DNA of 64,000 bases, taken from positions 1 to 64,000 of the forward strand of contig JBGSJR010000030.1 in NCBI GenBank assembly GCA_041741755.1. Direction: 5' to 3'. The translations under genes and the position numbers were made by a program. Under the pieces are notes generated by a model. That model did no database searches and was not told the DNA's origin. It saw only the letters and a list, made by a program, of their open reading frames with translations. Positions 1-9,128 of the stretch are shown here, in pieces (the stretch's first letter is position 1; every line of letters starts with the position of its first letter). The DNA comes from Fusibacter_C sp041741755 (GTDB taxonomy: Bacteria > Bacillota > Clostridia > Peptostreptococcales > Acidaminobacteraceae).

Positions 1-439
1 GAACAATTAAGTAATTGTGAACGATAGCAGATATTCCTATGCCAAATAGAACGCCAGCTACACCTACAGCAATACTTTGTAGGAAAGAAATTTTTCCACC
101 TATTAACAAAACTGCTGGCAAAACGAATATTATACCACTAGCAACAGCTTCTCCACCGCTTGACATACCTTGAACTAGATTTTTTCCTAAAATGCTTTTT
201 TGCTTAGCAAATGCTGCTATACATGCCGAACCTATTATGGCACCAGGTATACCTGCCGCAACCGTAAGGCCTGATTTCATACCTGAATAGGCAGTAGATG
301 CCGCGAATAATGCAGCCAAAAAAATACCGAGTATCATTACGAACCAATTTCCACCAGAATTAGAACCATCGGAAATGTATGGAACGTAGTCTTTACCAGG
401 TACACCGCCATATGCATCTTTAGATAATTTTTTATCCAT
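1..439 (-). CDS. OPT-family oligopeptide transporter, N-terminal part (cut by window edge)
   Basis: The 146 visible N-terminal residues begin MDKKLSKDAYGGVPGKDYVPY and continue into hydrophobic, glycine-rich membrane helices. This start is typical of the OPT family of proton-coupled oligopeptide transporters, which move short peptides across the cytoplasmic membrane. The ATG is preceded by GGAGATAT at a normal distance. The gene lies 77 bases downstream of pepD on the same strand, so import and cleavage of peptides are probably co-transcribed. The C-terminal part lies outside the window, so substrate type and completeness cannot be judged. The family call is an inference from the N-terminal region only. 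Confidence 0.75.
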   Translation of the reverse strand, partial: MDKKLSKDAYGGVPGKDYVPYISDGSNSGGNWFVMILGIFLAALFAASTAYSGMKSGLTVAAGIPGAIIGSACIAAFAKQKSILGKNLVQGMSSGGEAVASGIIFVLPAVLLIGGKISFLQSIAVGVAGVLFGIGISAIVHNYLIV

Positions 440-516
440 AATATATCTCCTTTAATATTTTAGGTAGTGTCAACTAGACACTACTTTTTTTTAAACTGTT
501 TATCTGTATTAAGAAA

Positions 517-1959
517 TTATTTCAAGTTTTCAAGTAATGTAATCAAAAATTTATAGGTTCTTTCTGCTGATGCTATACTCAAATGTTCTTCTGGTGTATG
601 CACATCGAAAAGGTTAGGTCCGAAGCTTATCATATCTGTATCTGGAAGTATTTTTTTAAGCAATCCGCATTCAAGTCCTGCGTGAATCGCGCTAATTTCA
701 GGTTCTTTCTTAAAAAGATCCTTATACGTTTTCACAGCTATTTTTCTTATTTTGGAGTCTTCTTCATACTGCCACTCAGGATAATCACCTGTATTGTTTA
801 CTTTTGAACCCGTAAGACTTCCTAATGCTGATATTATTTCAGCTATTTCTAGTTTCTCACTTTTAACAGAACTTCTTATTGCATGTGTAAATTTTATCTT
901 TTTATCCTTGTCCTCCAGAACGCCCAAGTTCAGACTACTCTCAACAAGCCCCTTAATGTCACTGCTCATTCTTTGAATGCCATCAGGAACAATAATCATA
1001 TATTTGATTATATTGTTGCTGCTACTTAATAGCATCATCTTATCCCCTTCAGCTTTTTTTATTTCTACCTTAACCTTAGGGTCTTCTACTCTGTTTTCAA
1101 TTTTAATAATAGATGCCATATCCTTAATTATTTTAGATACTTTCGCAGCATTTTCTTTAGAAAAGGCTATTGTTGCATAGGCTTCTCTCGAAATCGCATT
1201 GTGTTTTGCGCCACCTCTTAATGTCACCAGCCTTATACCGATTTCTTCGTTTAGTTGGTTAAGTACGCGTCCTAAAATTTTGACGGCGTTTCCCCTTTGC
1301 TTAATAATTTCCATTCCTGAATGTCCGCCTTTTAAATCCGTTATAGAAATTTCCATAACATCTCCAGTCAAATCTTCATATTCAGGTTCGAAGGTTACAT
1401 AAGAAGTTAGGCCTCCAGCACAGCTAACAATGAATATGCCTTCTTCTTCTGCATCGATATTAAGCATTGTCTTTCCTGATAAGTGCTCTGCAGTTAATGC
1501 ACTTGCACCGTTCATACCTGTTTCCTCATTTGTGGTAATTAGAAGCTCTATAGGAGGATGTTTCAAATCTTTCGCATCAAGGATTGCCAAACCAAAAGCC
1601 ACAGCTATGCCATCATCGGCGCCTAAAGTTGTATCTGTTGCATAAATAAAATCATCAACAATTTTTAATTTTAAGGGATCCTTTAAGAAATCATGCTTGC
1701 TCCCACTTGTTTTTTCGCCAACCATATCCATATGTCCTTGAATAATCACAGGTGAGGATTTTTCATAACCTTTTGTGCCACTCTTTTTAATAATCACGTT
1801 TAGTGCGTCATCCTGAAAGACTTCAAGCTTCCTTTTTTTTGCAAAATCTACCAAGTAGTCACTTACTTGTTTTTCATTTCCTGATGTTCTTGGTATGGTT
1901 GTTAATGCCTCAAAAAAACCAAAAACATCCTTTGGTAAAAGTTTATCTAATACACTCAT
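517..1959 (-). CDS. pepD: Aminoacyl-histidine dipeptidase PepD (peptidase M20 family)
   Basis: A 480-aa cytoplasmic dizinc dipeptidase that hydrolyses Xaa-His and other dipeptides. The M20 signature is clear: QGHMDMVGEK near residues 75-84 (His metal ligand), LGADDGIAVA near 117 (bridging Asp), and the TNEETGMNGA glutamate pair near 143. A lid/dimerisation domain with GGHSGMEI follows near 213, and HAGLECGLL and GPNLFDVHTPEE complete the active site at the C-terminus. The length is normal for PepD. The start has AAAGGAG seven bases upstream. With the OPT transporter gene downstream it forms a likely peptide-use operon. Family assignment is firm; the preferred peptide is not visible. Confidence 0.95.
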   Translation of the reverse strand: MSVLDKLLPKDVFGFFEALTTIPRTSGNEKQVSDYLVDFAKKRKLEVFQDDALNVIIKKSGTKGYEKSSPVIIQGHMDMVGEKTSGSKHDFLKDPLKLKIVDDFIYATDTTLGADDGIAVAFGLAILDAKDLKHPPIELLITTNEETGMNGASALTAEHLSGKTMLNIDAEEEGIFIVSCAGGLTSYVTFEPEYEDLTGDVMEISITDLKGGHSGMEIIKQRGNAVKILGRVLNQLNEEIGIRLVTLRGGAKHNAISREAYATIAFSKENAAKVSKIIKDMASIIKIENRVEDPKVKVEIKKAEGDKMMLLSSSNNIIKYMIIVPDGIQRMSSDIKGLVESSLNLGVLEDKDKKIKFTHAIRSSVKSEKLEIAEIISALGSLTGSKVNNTGDYPEWQYEEDSKIRKIAVKTYKDLFKKEPEISAIHAGLECGLLKKILPDTDMISFGPNLFDVHTPEEHLSIASAERTYKFLITLLENLK

Positions 1960-2711
1960 TTTAATACTCCTTTCAATTCTTGTTTCATTTTAGTAAAAGC
2001 CAAGTTTTGATTTTGAAATATGCCCTAAAGCTTGTGTCCTTAAATGATTTTTGTTGTTTTTTGCCGTTTTTAACATCTTGGCTGAAATTTCAATACAAAG
2101 CAATTTTATAAAAATGTAATTTGTTACATTAAATGGAATTTTTAGGTCAAAAAAAAGCATTTTCCAACTTGCTGTATTAAACAATGAAATAAAGTATCCT
2201 ATCAAACGGTTTGAATAATAGCTTAATGGTTTATATGTCATTCAAGTATTTGAGAGACGATAATTTGCCCTAAATATAGGGACAGTAATATAGAAAAAGG
2301 AACAAGTAAATATTAAGTTTTTGATTGGGACACAGGCCTAATTATGTGTTCATGTGAATTCCAGTCTTGTTAAGAGTATAACACAACAACTGATTTGTTC
2401 CCAAATTATTACTTTTCAACTATATAACAGAAATTATAACACCTTATCCCAGAACCTCCCAACAAGTATATATACCCCTTATTTATGAGACAACGCAGAA
2501 TTTTGTGTTTTCTTTCACAATATTCGCATTAACGTTTGATACTTCTCTCTCGCCATTAGGTCACCTCATACAGTATCGAATATCGATATTGTCAAAATTT
2601 AAAAACAGAATCTATAGTGATATTTTATTTTTATGCCCATAGGTGTCACTTTCCATTAATGGCACCTCCTTGATTCGTTGATCTAGATCTTGTAAATTAA
2701 TCTCTTATCCT
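1960..2711. other. AT-rich intergenic stretch without a supportable gene
   Basis: About 750 bases between pepD and the metallophosphoesterase. The longest open frame (1990-2241, minus, 83 codons) has no ribosome binding site and no recognisable protein pattern, so it is not called. Near the metallophosphoesterase end, AGGTGTCA and TGGCACCT (about 2650-2668) form a weak inverted repeat that could end that transcript, but it has no run of T. Nothing else structured was seen. It may be a decayed gene. Confidence 0.4.
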
Positions 2712-4208
2712 TTAGCTTCCACTTTTTTTACTAAACAATTCCTTAAACCGTTTCACGGCAAATTTAGCGACATCACTAAGCCATTTCCACAATGTCTCAA
2801 ACGGTTGCTTTTTCCACAAATAAAGCTTGATAATCATCAAAATCAGGAGCAAAACAAGTCCGGCTATCACAAGAACAACCGCAATTAGGTTTTCTTCATA
2901 CATTGCATTGGCAAATAACTGTACAGTTGCGCCATATCTAGCAAGATAGTTATTTGCCGGTGATGGAAGTTCCACAATAGTTGTAGTACTGATATCTCCA
3001 ATTTTTGCAATCATATAGTGGTAATAACTGTTATTAGTTAATAGCTCTGCCCCAGCACCCCCAGTAATTAGGTACCGAACACCATCCTTTGTATATTCCA
3101 GATAACTGTGAATATGAGAGAGATAAACCGTATCAACATGGTACGTACTCATAAGGTTTTCGAACTTTTCAGTTTCCTTTGGATCTTGGAAACCGTGATC
3201 CATGCTCTTACTTACGCTGTAATTGTTTAGTTTCTGCTCTAACCAATTTCCGTCGCTTTTTACTTCATTCACAAAGTTGGGAATTTCGTTGGTTGTTACA
3301 CCGCTTCTTGGGTCTTGTGGCGGTATATGTGTAATAACGAAAATGCGTTTGTCTTGTGCCTTCTTCAAATCTTTTTCCAACCATGTATATTGTTCGTCAG
3401 AAATTGCCTTCTTTTCAGCCCATCCTGGAGATGAATCCAAAAACACAAAATGGCTATCCGCAAAATCAAAGGAATAATATGACGGTCCATACAGCATGGA
3501 ATAATTACTTCGGCCATTCCCACGAATATCATGATTTCCCGGAGCGGTACATAAGGTTGTAGAGATCTTTGAAACCATTTGGTCAAATAGTCGGTATTGG
3601 TTCGGTTTTCCGCTGAAAACAAGGTCGCCATTGTCAATTACAAATACAGGATTTTCCCCATTCACCTGCTGAATAATCTGCTCAAAAGTATCATATCCAT
3701 CTCGATTATCACCGAGTATTATATATTTTCCTGTATTATCAGTGCCGCTTGGTTTTACTGGATCAATTATTATTGTTTCCCCTTCACGCACCGAAACACT
3801 TATCTTCAAGGTATTAACCGCAACTTTGGCTATTGGCAATTTATTCCCGGTAGTGCTCTTTGCATAAAAATCAGGATTTATATTTTCGATCAGTATCGAA
3901 ACGGTGCCCAAATTATAACCTTTAACAGATACAGTAGGCAGCGGTGATAGTGCTCTGATGACCAGGCTTTCTGTGCCGGCTTTATCCCTCTGAATGCCTT
4001 TTATAAAACCACCATAAACGGTGATCTCTGAATTCTGCGTTTGATACGTTGAAGAGGCATCATCTGGATTAAATTTAAGAGGGACGCTTACAAAATCGTT
4101 ACTGATTTTATAACTGTGAGAGCTATTGTAGATAAACGCACCGATGCCTGTTACAAGACATAAACTCAAGATTACTATCGCTACGTTGATTATCTTCTTG
4201 ATTTTCAT
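2712..4208 (-). CDS. Membrane-anchored calcineurin-like metallophosphoesterase
   Basis: A 498-aa protein with an N-terminal membrane segment (residues 8-28), a beta-rich region to about 145, a metallophosphoesterase domain (about 150-400) and a C-terminal membrane helix (about 440-463) followed by a basic tail. Metal-site motifs in order are GDNRDG, NGDLVFSG, APGNHD, ITHIPP and LSHIHSY. The first motif has Arg where the family usually has His (GDxH), and the last is SHIH rather than GHxH; both variants occur in secreted members. The active domain should sit outside the cell. AGGAGGGG precedes the start. It is the last gene of a run with the small membrane protein and the MFS transporter upstream. 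The substrate is unknown. Confidence 0.85.
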   Translation of the reverse strand: MKIKKIINVAIVILSLCLVTGIGAFIYNSSHSYKISNDFVSVPLKFNPDDASSTYQTQNSEITVYGGFIKGIQRDKAGTESLVIRALSPLPTVSVKGYNLGTVSILIENINPDFYAKSTTGNKLPIAKVAVNTLKISVSVREGETIIIDPVKPSGTDNTGKYIILGDNRDGYDTFEQIIQQVNGENPVFVIDNGDLVFSGKPNQYRLFDQMVSKISTTLCTAPGNHDIRGNGRSNYSMLYGPSYYSFDFADSHFVFLDSSPGWAEKKAISDEQYTWLEKDLKKAQDKRIFVITHIPPQDPRSGVTTNEIPNFVNEVKSDGNWLEQKLNNYSVSKSMDHGFQDPKETEKFENLMSTYHVDTVYLSHIHSYLEYTKDGVRYLITGGAGAELLTNNSYYHYMIAKIGDISTTTIVELPSPANNYLARYGATVQLFANAMYEENLIAVVLVIAGLVLLLILMIIKLYLWKKQPFETLWKWLSDVAKFAVKRFKELFSKKSGS

Positions 4209-4222
4209 CGTCTCAACCCCTC

Positions 4223-4507
4223 CTATTCTGCTTTCATGCGTTTGTATTCTAAAATTATCAAAGAAACTATCGCGACATCAATAACTACAATAAGCAGCAT
4301 AAGCGCAGATTGACTATGCATATAGCTATATATTTCGTATACAATAAAGAACACAAATACAGCAACCGAGTGCTGCGAGCTGATTGAAAGATTTTGACCC
4401 AGTATTATAAGGCGCTTCATTAAAAAATCATTCGGATCTTCTATCAGCTCAGGAATTGCTATAAGCCTTATAACTCGATTAAGCCATTCGTGATTGAACA
4501 CAATCAT
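4223..4507 (-). CDS. Small membrane protein of unknown function
   Basis: A 94-aa protein with a charged N-terminal half (NHEWLNRVIRLIAIPELIEDPND) and two predicted membrane helices (about residues 45-63 and 66-88). I do not recognise a family. It sits 46 bases after the MFS gene and 14 bases before the metallophosphoesterase, same strand, so it is probably translated as part of that operon. No clear Shine-Dalgarno sequence precedes the ATG. The frame is open upstream to 4570 without another ATG, so the true start could be a non-ATG codon. It may pair with the downstream phosphoesterase, but this is only positional. Confidence 0.5.
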   Translation of the reverse strand: MIVFNHEWLNRVIRLIAIPELIEDPNDFLMKRLIILGQNLSISSQHSVAVFVFFIVYEIYSYMHSQSALMLLIVVIDVAIVSLIILEYKRMKAE

Positions 4508-4553
4508 CAGAAGGGCGCCAATAACAGGATGTATACCTAATGGCTTACGACAT

Positions 4554-5723
4554 TCATACGTCGCGCGTTAGCCTACCACCTTTCATTAAAATAAGAAGTA
4601 CAAGCGCTGCTGTTAATGACAAACAGGCACCGAATACAAACGGCGTCTTCGCTCCAAAAGCAGTCCATAATCCCCCTGCAATAACGCTTGCAGGTAACAA
4701 CGCGATTCCGACAATTGTAGAATGTAAACCAAGCATCGTACCCTTCATTTCTTGTGGAGAAATTTCAGCGATAAATGCTCTTTCTACACCTGCAATCATG
4801 GCCGTATAAACGCCATAAAGAATGAAAAGGGCAATCATAAATGTTTTATTATAAGCGAAGGCAAAGCCCAAATAAACGATAGCAAAAACGATATAGCCTG
4901 ATACCAGCAACCTTTTTCTGCCTACTTGATCAGATCTTTTTCCTAATGGAATTGCAAGCAAAGAGGCCGTTATATTATATATAAAGTAAAGTAAAATAAC
5001 TGAAGTATCATTAAATCCAACACTCTTGGCTCGAAGTAGCAAAAACGCATTAGATGAGTTCCCCAAAGTAAACAAAAATGCCACTAACAAATATAGTTTT
5101 AACTGTCTATCAAGTTTTTTCACATTATGCCAAAATGGTTCGCGTTCTTTTATGATTCGCTTTTCTTTTTTTTCCTTAATCAGAGGAAATATTGCTAGGC
5201 TCAGTAAAACCGGTATCATAGAGAGAAGGAAAAGCTGCTTATAATCAAAAGCGCCATTTGCACTTGAAAGTAAAAGATAAGCGATTAATATTCCAATTGC
5301 AGACCCCGCCATATCCAATGCTTTGTGGACGCCAAATGCAGTTCCCATCTTGTTACTATCTGCGCTTTCATATACCATTACATCTCTCGGAGCCGTTCTG
5401 ACGCCTTTCCCAATTCTATCAATAACTCTTGCACCGAGTATGCCTACCCACGAACTTGCGGCAATTAATGCTACTTTGTAAATTAGTCCAGTTGCATATC
5501 CAAAAAAAGCAATCGTTTTTTTCTTATTATATTTGTCTGTAATATACCCACTAAATACTTTTAACAAACTGGCAAGGCTTTCTGAGATCCCTTCAATAAC
5601 ACCGATCAATGCCGGAGTCGCTCCAAAAACAGATGTTAAGTACAGAGGGATAATAGGGTATACCATCTCTGCACTTATATCCGCAAAGAAACTGACTAAA
5701 CCTAAAAAAAATACATTCCACAT
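4554..5723 (-). CDS. MFS transporter
   Basis: A 389-aa major facilitator with about 12 membrane helices. The MFS loop between helices 2 and 3 is present as SGYITDKYNKKKTIAFFGYATG (positive charges after the DK pair), and a second copy occurs after helix 8 as LGKRSDQVGRKRLLVSGYI. The segment GARVIDRIGKGVRTAPRD is typical of a subgroup annotated as drug or sugar-like exporters. The start has AAAGGAGATAAAG upstream. It is the first gene of the run with the small membrane protein and the metallophosphoesterase. Substrate cannot be told from sequence. Confidence 0.85.
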   Translation of the reverse strand: MWNVFFLGLVSFFADISAEMVYPIIPLYLTSVFGATPALIGVIEGISESLASLLKVFSGYITDKYNKKKTIAFFGYATGLIYKVALIAASSWVGILGARVIDRIGKGVRTAPRDVMVYESADSNKMGTAFGVHKALDMAGSAIGILIAYLLLSSANGAFDYKQLFLLSMIPVLLSLAIFPLIKEKKEKRIIKEREPFWHNVKKLDRQLKLYLLVAFLFTLGNSSNAFLLLRAKSVGFNDTSVILLYFIYNITASLLAIPLGKRSDQVGRKRLLVSGYIVFAIVYLGFAFAYNKTFMIALFILYGVYTAMIAGVERAFIAEISPQEMKGTMLGLHSTIVGIALLPASVIAGGLWTAFGAKTPFVFGACLSLTAALVLLILMKGGRLTRDV

Positions 5724-5885
5724 TTCTTTATCTCCTTTTTTGTTTTGGATATCCTACGCCTTAATATTTTATTCTTATTCTCTGTGCATAACTGCATGGA
5801 TCAAATGTACTAATTTATAGAGCATCCAACATTACTGCAAGGTGCTCACTCATCTTGCTTGTACATCACTTCTCATACCAAATCT

Positions 5886-5938
5886 GAAAAAAAGTTCCCA
5901 GCTATCGGTTACTTTTACCGAACGACTGAAAACTTTTG
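5886..5938 (-). terminator. Rho-independent terminator after rlmD
   Basis: Read on the minus strand, AAAGTTTTCAG pairs with CTGGGAACTTT (with G-U pairs), an inner CGGT/ACCG stem extends it, and it ends in seven T. It starts about 20 bases after the rlmD stop codon. Confidence 0.7.
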
Positions 5939-5958
5939 ATTTTTTGATTCTGACCAAT

Positions 5959-7434
5959 TTACTTATCTTTACGTGTCATCAGCACAACACACTCCACATG
6001 ATCCGTCCAAGGAAACATATCATAAGGGAACATTTCTTTTACCTTGTACCCATTGTTCGTAAGCACCTTAAGGTCGCGAGCAAGGCTGTCAGGACCACAT
6101 GAGATGTAGATGACCGTCTTCGGCGCGAGCTTGATCAGTGAGGATAAGAAAGGTTCATCGCTGCCGCTGCGTGGCGGATCCATGAAGACAAGGTCGAGGG
6201 ATTCATCTTCTTGAGACATCTGCGTCATGAAGTCACCTGCATCCCCTTGATAGAACTGGATGTTTTCGATGCCGTTCATGCGCGCGTTGAAGTTTGCGTC
6301 GCGAACGGCGTCTTTGTTGAGCTCGATGCCTAGGACTTGGCCCGCTTTTTTGCTGGCGATAAGGCCGATCGTTCCAATGCCGCAGTAGGCGTCAAGGACA
6401 TTTTCGGTGCCTTTGAGCTTTGCCATGCCTACGGCCATGTTGAACATCTTCTCCGCTTGGATTGAGTTCACTTGGTAGAAAGATTTTGGCGAAATTCTAA
6501 ACCTCGTGTCACAGAGCATATCTTCAATATAGCCTTTGCCGTAGAGGACGGTTTCTTGTGAACCAAGGACCATGCTCGTTCTGCGGTTGTTGACGTTGAA
6601 GACGACTGTGGTGATATATGGATGCTCTTTGACGAGCGCTTTGACAAAGTTGTTTTTTGATGGGAAGATTGGATTGCCGCCGATGATGACGACCATGACT
6701 TCACCTGTGGTGTGGCTAGAACGGATGAGCACATGACGCATAAAGCCCGTGTCATAATCTTCATCATAAGGGGTCATCTTAAACGATGGCATCAGTTGAC
6801 GAATCGACTGGATGATGCCGTTTGCACGTTCATCTTGGATGAGGCAGTTGGTCGTTGGAACGACTTTATGGGAGTCCTCTTGGTAGATACCCGCGACGAT
6901 TTTGCCGTTTTTGTCGTATGAAAACGTTGCGTGTACTTTGTTTCTATAATGGTAGGGATTGTCCATTCCGATGATGTTTGACACTTTGCCAAAGCTATGG
7001 AGGATCATCTCAATTTTCTTTTGCTTGAATTTGAGCTGTCCTTCGTAAGTCAAGTTTTGTAGCTGACAGCCGCCACACTTGCTAAATGAACCGCACGGCG
7101 CTTCCGTCTTGTACGGCATAAACTGTGGTTCAACGTAATCCTTTGAACGGGCGAATGCGCGTTTTGCCTCCACTTTAACCGTAGGATGACGATCTGCATA
7201 GCTAGAAGTTGAGGCTGGCTTACCTGATTTATCAACGAGACCTGCTTTGCCTGTTTTATCTACGCCTGTTGATTTATCGGCACTATCTGTTGCAAACTTC
7301 GAACGCGTTCTCGCACGCTCTTTTCTGTAATAATCGTCTTCAAATTCTACCGTATCTTCATCGGCGACGTATTTGCCCTTGCCTGTCGGTTTCTTTTTTT
7401 TGTCAAATGCTTCGTAAAACGGTTTCTTATTCAT
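5959..7434 (-). CDS. rlmD: 23S rRNA (uracil-1939-C5)-methyltransferase RlmD/RumA family
   Basis: A 491-aa SAM-dependent RNA methyltransferase. An iron-sulfur cluster motif lies at Cys114, Cys120 and Cys123 (CGSFSKCGGCQLQNL), with a likely fourth ligand in TNCLIQDE. The Rossmann SAM site is DAYCGIGTIGL, followed by DPPRSG and the catalytic-cysteine motif YISCGPDSLARDL. The first ~100 residues are lysine-rich and low-complexity, with a loose internal repeat (VDKTGKAG/VDKSGKPA), in place of the N-terminal TRAM domain many relatives carry; this looks disordered. Whether the target is U1939, U747 or both cannot be settled here. The protein ends HVECVVLMTRKDK and lacks the C-terminal extension seen as a fragment at 27.4 kb. 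Confidence 0.9.
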   Translation of the reverse strand: MNKKPFYEAFDKKKKPTGKGKYVADEDTVEFEDDYYRKERARTRSKFATDSADKSTGVDKTGKAGLVDKSGKPASTSSYADRHPTVKVEAKRAFARSKDYVEPQFMPYKTEAPCGSFSKCGGCQLQNLTYEGQLKFKQKKIEMILHSFGKVSNIIGMDNPYHYRNKVHATFSYDKNGKIVAGIYQEDSHKVVPTTNCLIQDERANGIIQSIRQLMPSFKMTPYDEDYDTGFMRHVLIRSSHTTGEVMVVIIGGNPIFPSKNNFVKALVKEHPYITTVVFNVNNRRTSMVLGSQETVLYGKGYIEDMLCDTRFRISPKSFYQVNSIQAEKMFNMAVGMAKLKGTENVLDAYCGIGTIGLIASKKAGQVLGIELNKDAVRDANFNARMNGIENIQFYQGDAGDFMTQMSQEDESLDLVFMDPPRSGSDEPFLSSLIKLAPKTVIYISCGPDSLARDLKVLTNNGYKVKEMFPYDMFPWTDHVECVVLMTRKDK

Positions 7435-7486
7435 ATGCGCTCTCTTCCTTTTATTCTCGATGTTAAATTGGAATTATTCAATTTAC

Positions 7487-8161
7487 TCATTTAGCTACTA
7501 TTTTGTATAAACGACTCTTATCTATTATTTTGATACCGCCTCTATGCAACGTGACGATGCCTTCTGATGCAAAATATTTGAGCATCCTTGATACCACTTC
7601 ACGTGCAGAGCCGATGTATTTGGCAATTTGTTCATGTGTTAAATCTATTTCCAGTTTGCCTTTTCTAGAAATCTCATCGAGTAAAAATCCGGCGAGTCTG
7701 ACATCAAAGCTCATGAATAAAATCTGTTGCATGGCCCACATGACATCTGAAAATCTAGAGACCGCTTCTTTATTTGTAAAATTCTCCACATAAATGTTGG
7801 TTGCGGTAAGATTAGAATAGGTTTCTGAACTTATGGTCAGCACCTCACAATCCGTATCAGCCTCAACATGTACATCAAATGTAATATTGCTCAAAACACA
7901 CGACGATGTCAATACACATACGTCACCTTCAGAAAGCCTATAAAGGGTTATTTCTCGCCCATCCTCTGAGAGGATATAGGTTCTAACGCAGCCCGATTGA
8001 ATCAGCAAAACGCCTACACATTCTGTATCACCACCATGGATCAGATCGCCACGACTAAACTTAGCAGGATGTGTGTTATGGATTAAAAGATTTTTCTCTT
8101 CATCATTTATAAAATCCCAAAATGTCAATATTTGCTGCATCGTTTCAATTTTGTTTGACAT
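7487..8161 (-). CDS. Crp/Fnr-family transcriptional regulator
   Basis: A 224-aa regulator with an N-terminal cyclic-nucleotide-binding-like barrel (about residues 20-135, with VLLIQSGCVRTYILSEDGREITLYRLSEG cut by charged turns) and a C-terminal winged helix containing LTHEQIAKYIGSAREVVSRMLKYF, the usual DNA-recognition helix of the family. No Fnr-type N-terminal cysteine cluster is visible, so an iron-sulfur sensor is unlikely; the ligand is unknown. The upstream in-frame ATG at 8176 overlaps the Shine-Dalgarno GAGGAA (8169-8174), so the ATG at 8161, seven bases after it, is the start. A promoter is embedded in the terminator of the preceding gene (8250-8258). Confidence 0.88.
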   Translation of the reverse strand: MSNKIETMQQILTFWDFINDEEKNLLIHNTHPAKFSRGDLIHGGDTECVGVLLIQSGCVRTYILSEDGREITLYRLSEGDVCVLTSSCVLSNITFDVHVEADTDCEVLTISSETYSNLTATNIYVENFTNKEAVSRFSDVMWAMQQILFMSFDVRLAGFLLDEISRKGKLEIDLTHEQIAKYIGSAREVVSRMLKYFASEGIVTLHRGGIKIIDKSRLYKIVAK

Positions 8162-8220
8162 GCGTTTGTTCCTCATTTCAATGAAATATTAATTATCGAA
8201 TGCTATTATTCTTCAACGTC

Positions 8221-8275
8221 AAAAAATCCCGCATATAGCAGGTATAAATATTATACCATACAAATGCGGGATTTT
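8221..8275 (-). terminator. Terminator after the DODA-like dioxygenase gene, with a promoter inside its loop
   Basis: AAAATCCCGCAT and ATGCGGGATTTT form a perfect 12-bp inverted repeat around a 29-base loop. On the minus strand the second arm runs into a T tract. It lies directly after the dioxygenase stop codon. Confidence 0.8.
8241..8258 (-). promoter_or_regulatory. Extended -10 promoter for the Crp/Fnr gene, within a palindrome
   Basis: On the minus strand TGGTATAAT is a perfect extended -10 element (8258 to 8250), about 90 bases upstream of the Crp/Fnr start. It lies in a near-perfect palindrome, GGTATAAnATTTATACC-like (8241-8257), which could be an autoregulatory site. No good -35 was seen, as is common with TGn elements. 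Confidence 0.5.
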
Positions 8276-8306
8276 GACATTTCCATATATTAACCTACTG
8301 TAACCG

Positions 8307-9071
8307 TCACCCAAACAAATAGCTCGTCATAGACATGGAGCCCATCGCACACACATCATTAAAAACTTCAATACGTTCCGTTTTATCTGCGGCACCAAGG
8401 ACATAAAGAAGTGGATAAAAGTGATCTGGCGTGTAAAATGCTTGCTCGGCACATTTACCAGCACGCTCATAGTGCACGACGTCATAATAGCTACGGTTTA
8501 ATATGTTCATCTTAATATAATCGTCAAATTCTTGTGCCCAAGGAAAACCGCCATCCATACGCCAATTAATCAGCGAGAGATTATGTACTATATTGCCACT
8601 GCCCATGATGAGGATGCCTTCGTTTCTGAGATTGGCTAGCTTTTGACCAATATCAAAATGCGTTTGAGCAGGTGCGTTGTAATTGACACTGACTTGCACC
8701 ACTGGAATGTCAGCCTCTGGAAACATTCTGCACAGGACAGACCAAGTGCCATGATCGATGCCCCAACGGTTATCAATGCTAACGAGGTTGCCTAATCTGT
8801 CGACGATCTGTTTAGAGAGCTCTTCCGATCCTTTTGCGGGGTATATGAGTTCATATAAAGCCTTCGGAAAGCCGTACATATCATAAATCATAGGGGGCTC
8901 TAAGTTGTCTGACGTTTTTGTCTGGTCCGTGTACCAATGCGCAGAGATGCAAAGGATAGCTTTTGGCCGTGGTAGACGCTTACCGAGCAATTCCCATTCT
9001 AAAGTGAACGTGTTGTTTTCAATCGCATTCATCGGAGATCCATGTCCGACGAAGATAACTGGCATTTTCAT
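8307..9071 (-). CDS. Extradiol ring-cleavage dioxygenase, class III (DODA/YgiD-like)
   Basis: A 254-aa protein of the LigB/4,5-DOPA extradiol dioxygenase family, which binds one non-haem metal and opens catecholic rings. The N-terminus MKMPVIFVGHGSPMNAIENN carries the first metal-ligand His. CISAHWYTD carries the second, and DHGTWSVLCRMFPEADIPVVQVS and GSGNIVHNLSL complete the family pattern. An upstream in-frame ATG at 9125 is ignored because GAGGAGGAA lies just before the ATG at 9071. The SanA-like gene ends 57 bases upstream, so they may share a transcript. The natural substrate in an anaerobe is unclear; annotation as DOPA dioxygenase is by family only. Confidence 0.88.
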   Translation of the reverse strand: MKMPVIFVGHGSPMNAIENNTFTLEWELLGKRLPRPKAILCISAHWYTDQTKTSDNLEPPMIYDMYGFPKALYELIYPAKGSEELSKQIVDRLGNLVSIDNRWGIDHGTWSVLCRMFPEADIPVVQVSVNYNAPAQTHFDIGQKLANLRNEGILIMGSGNIVHNLSLINWRMDGGFPWAQEFDDYIKMNILNRSYYDVVHYERAGKCAEQAFYTPDHFYPLLYVLGAADKTERIEVFNDVCAMGSMSMTSYLFG

Positions 9072-9128
9072 AAAGTTCCTCCTCAAGATCGCTGATTCGT
9101 TTATAAATTGATTACTTGCACCCATTCT

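Noticed and set aside
1990..2241. 83-codon minus-strand frame downstream of the region upstream of pepD
   Set aside because: No ribosome binding site, no recognisable pattern, and a composition like the surrounding AT-rich DNA.
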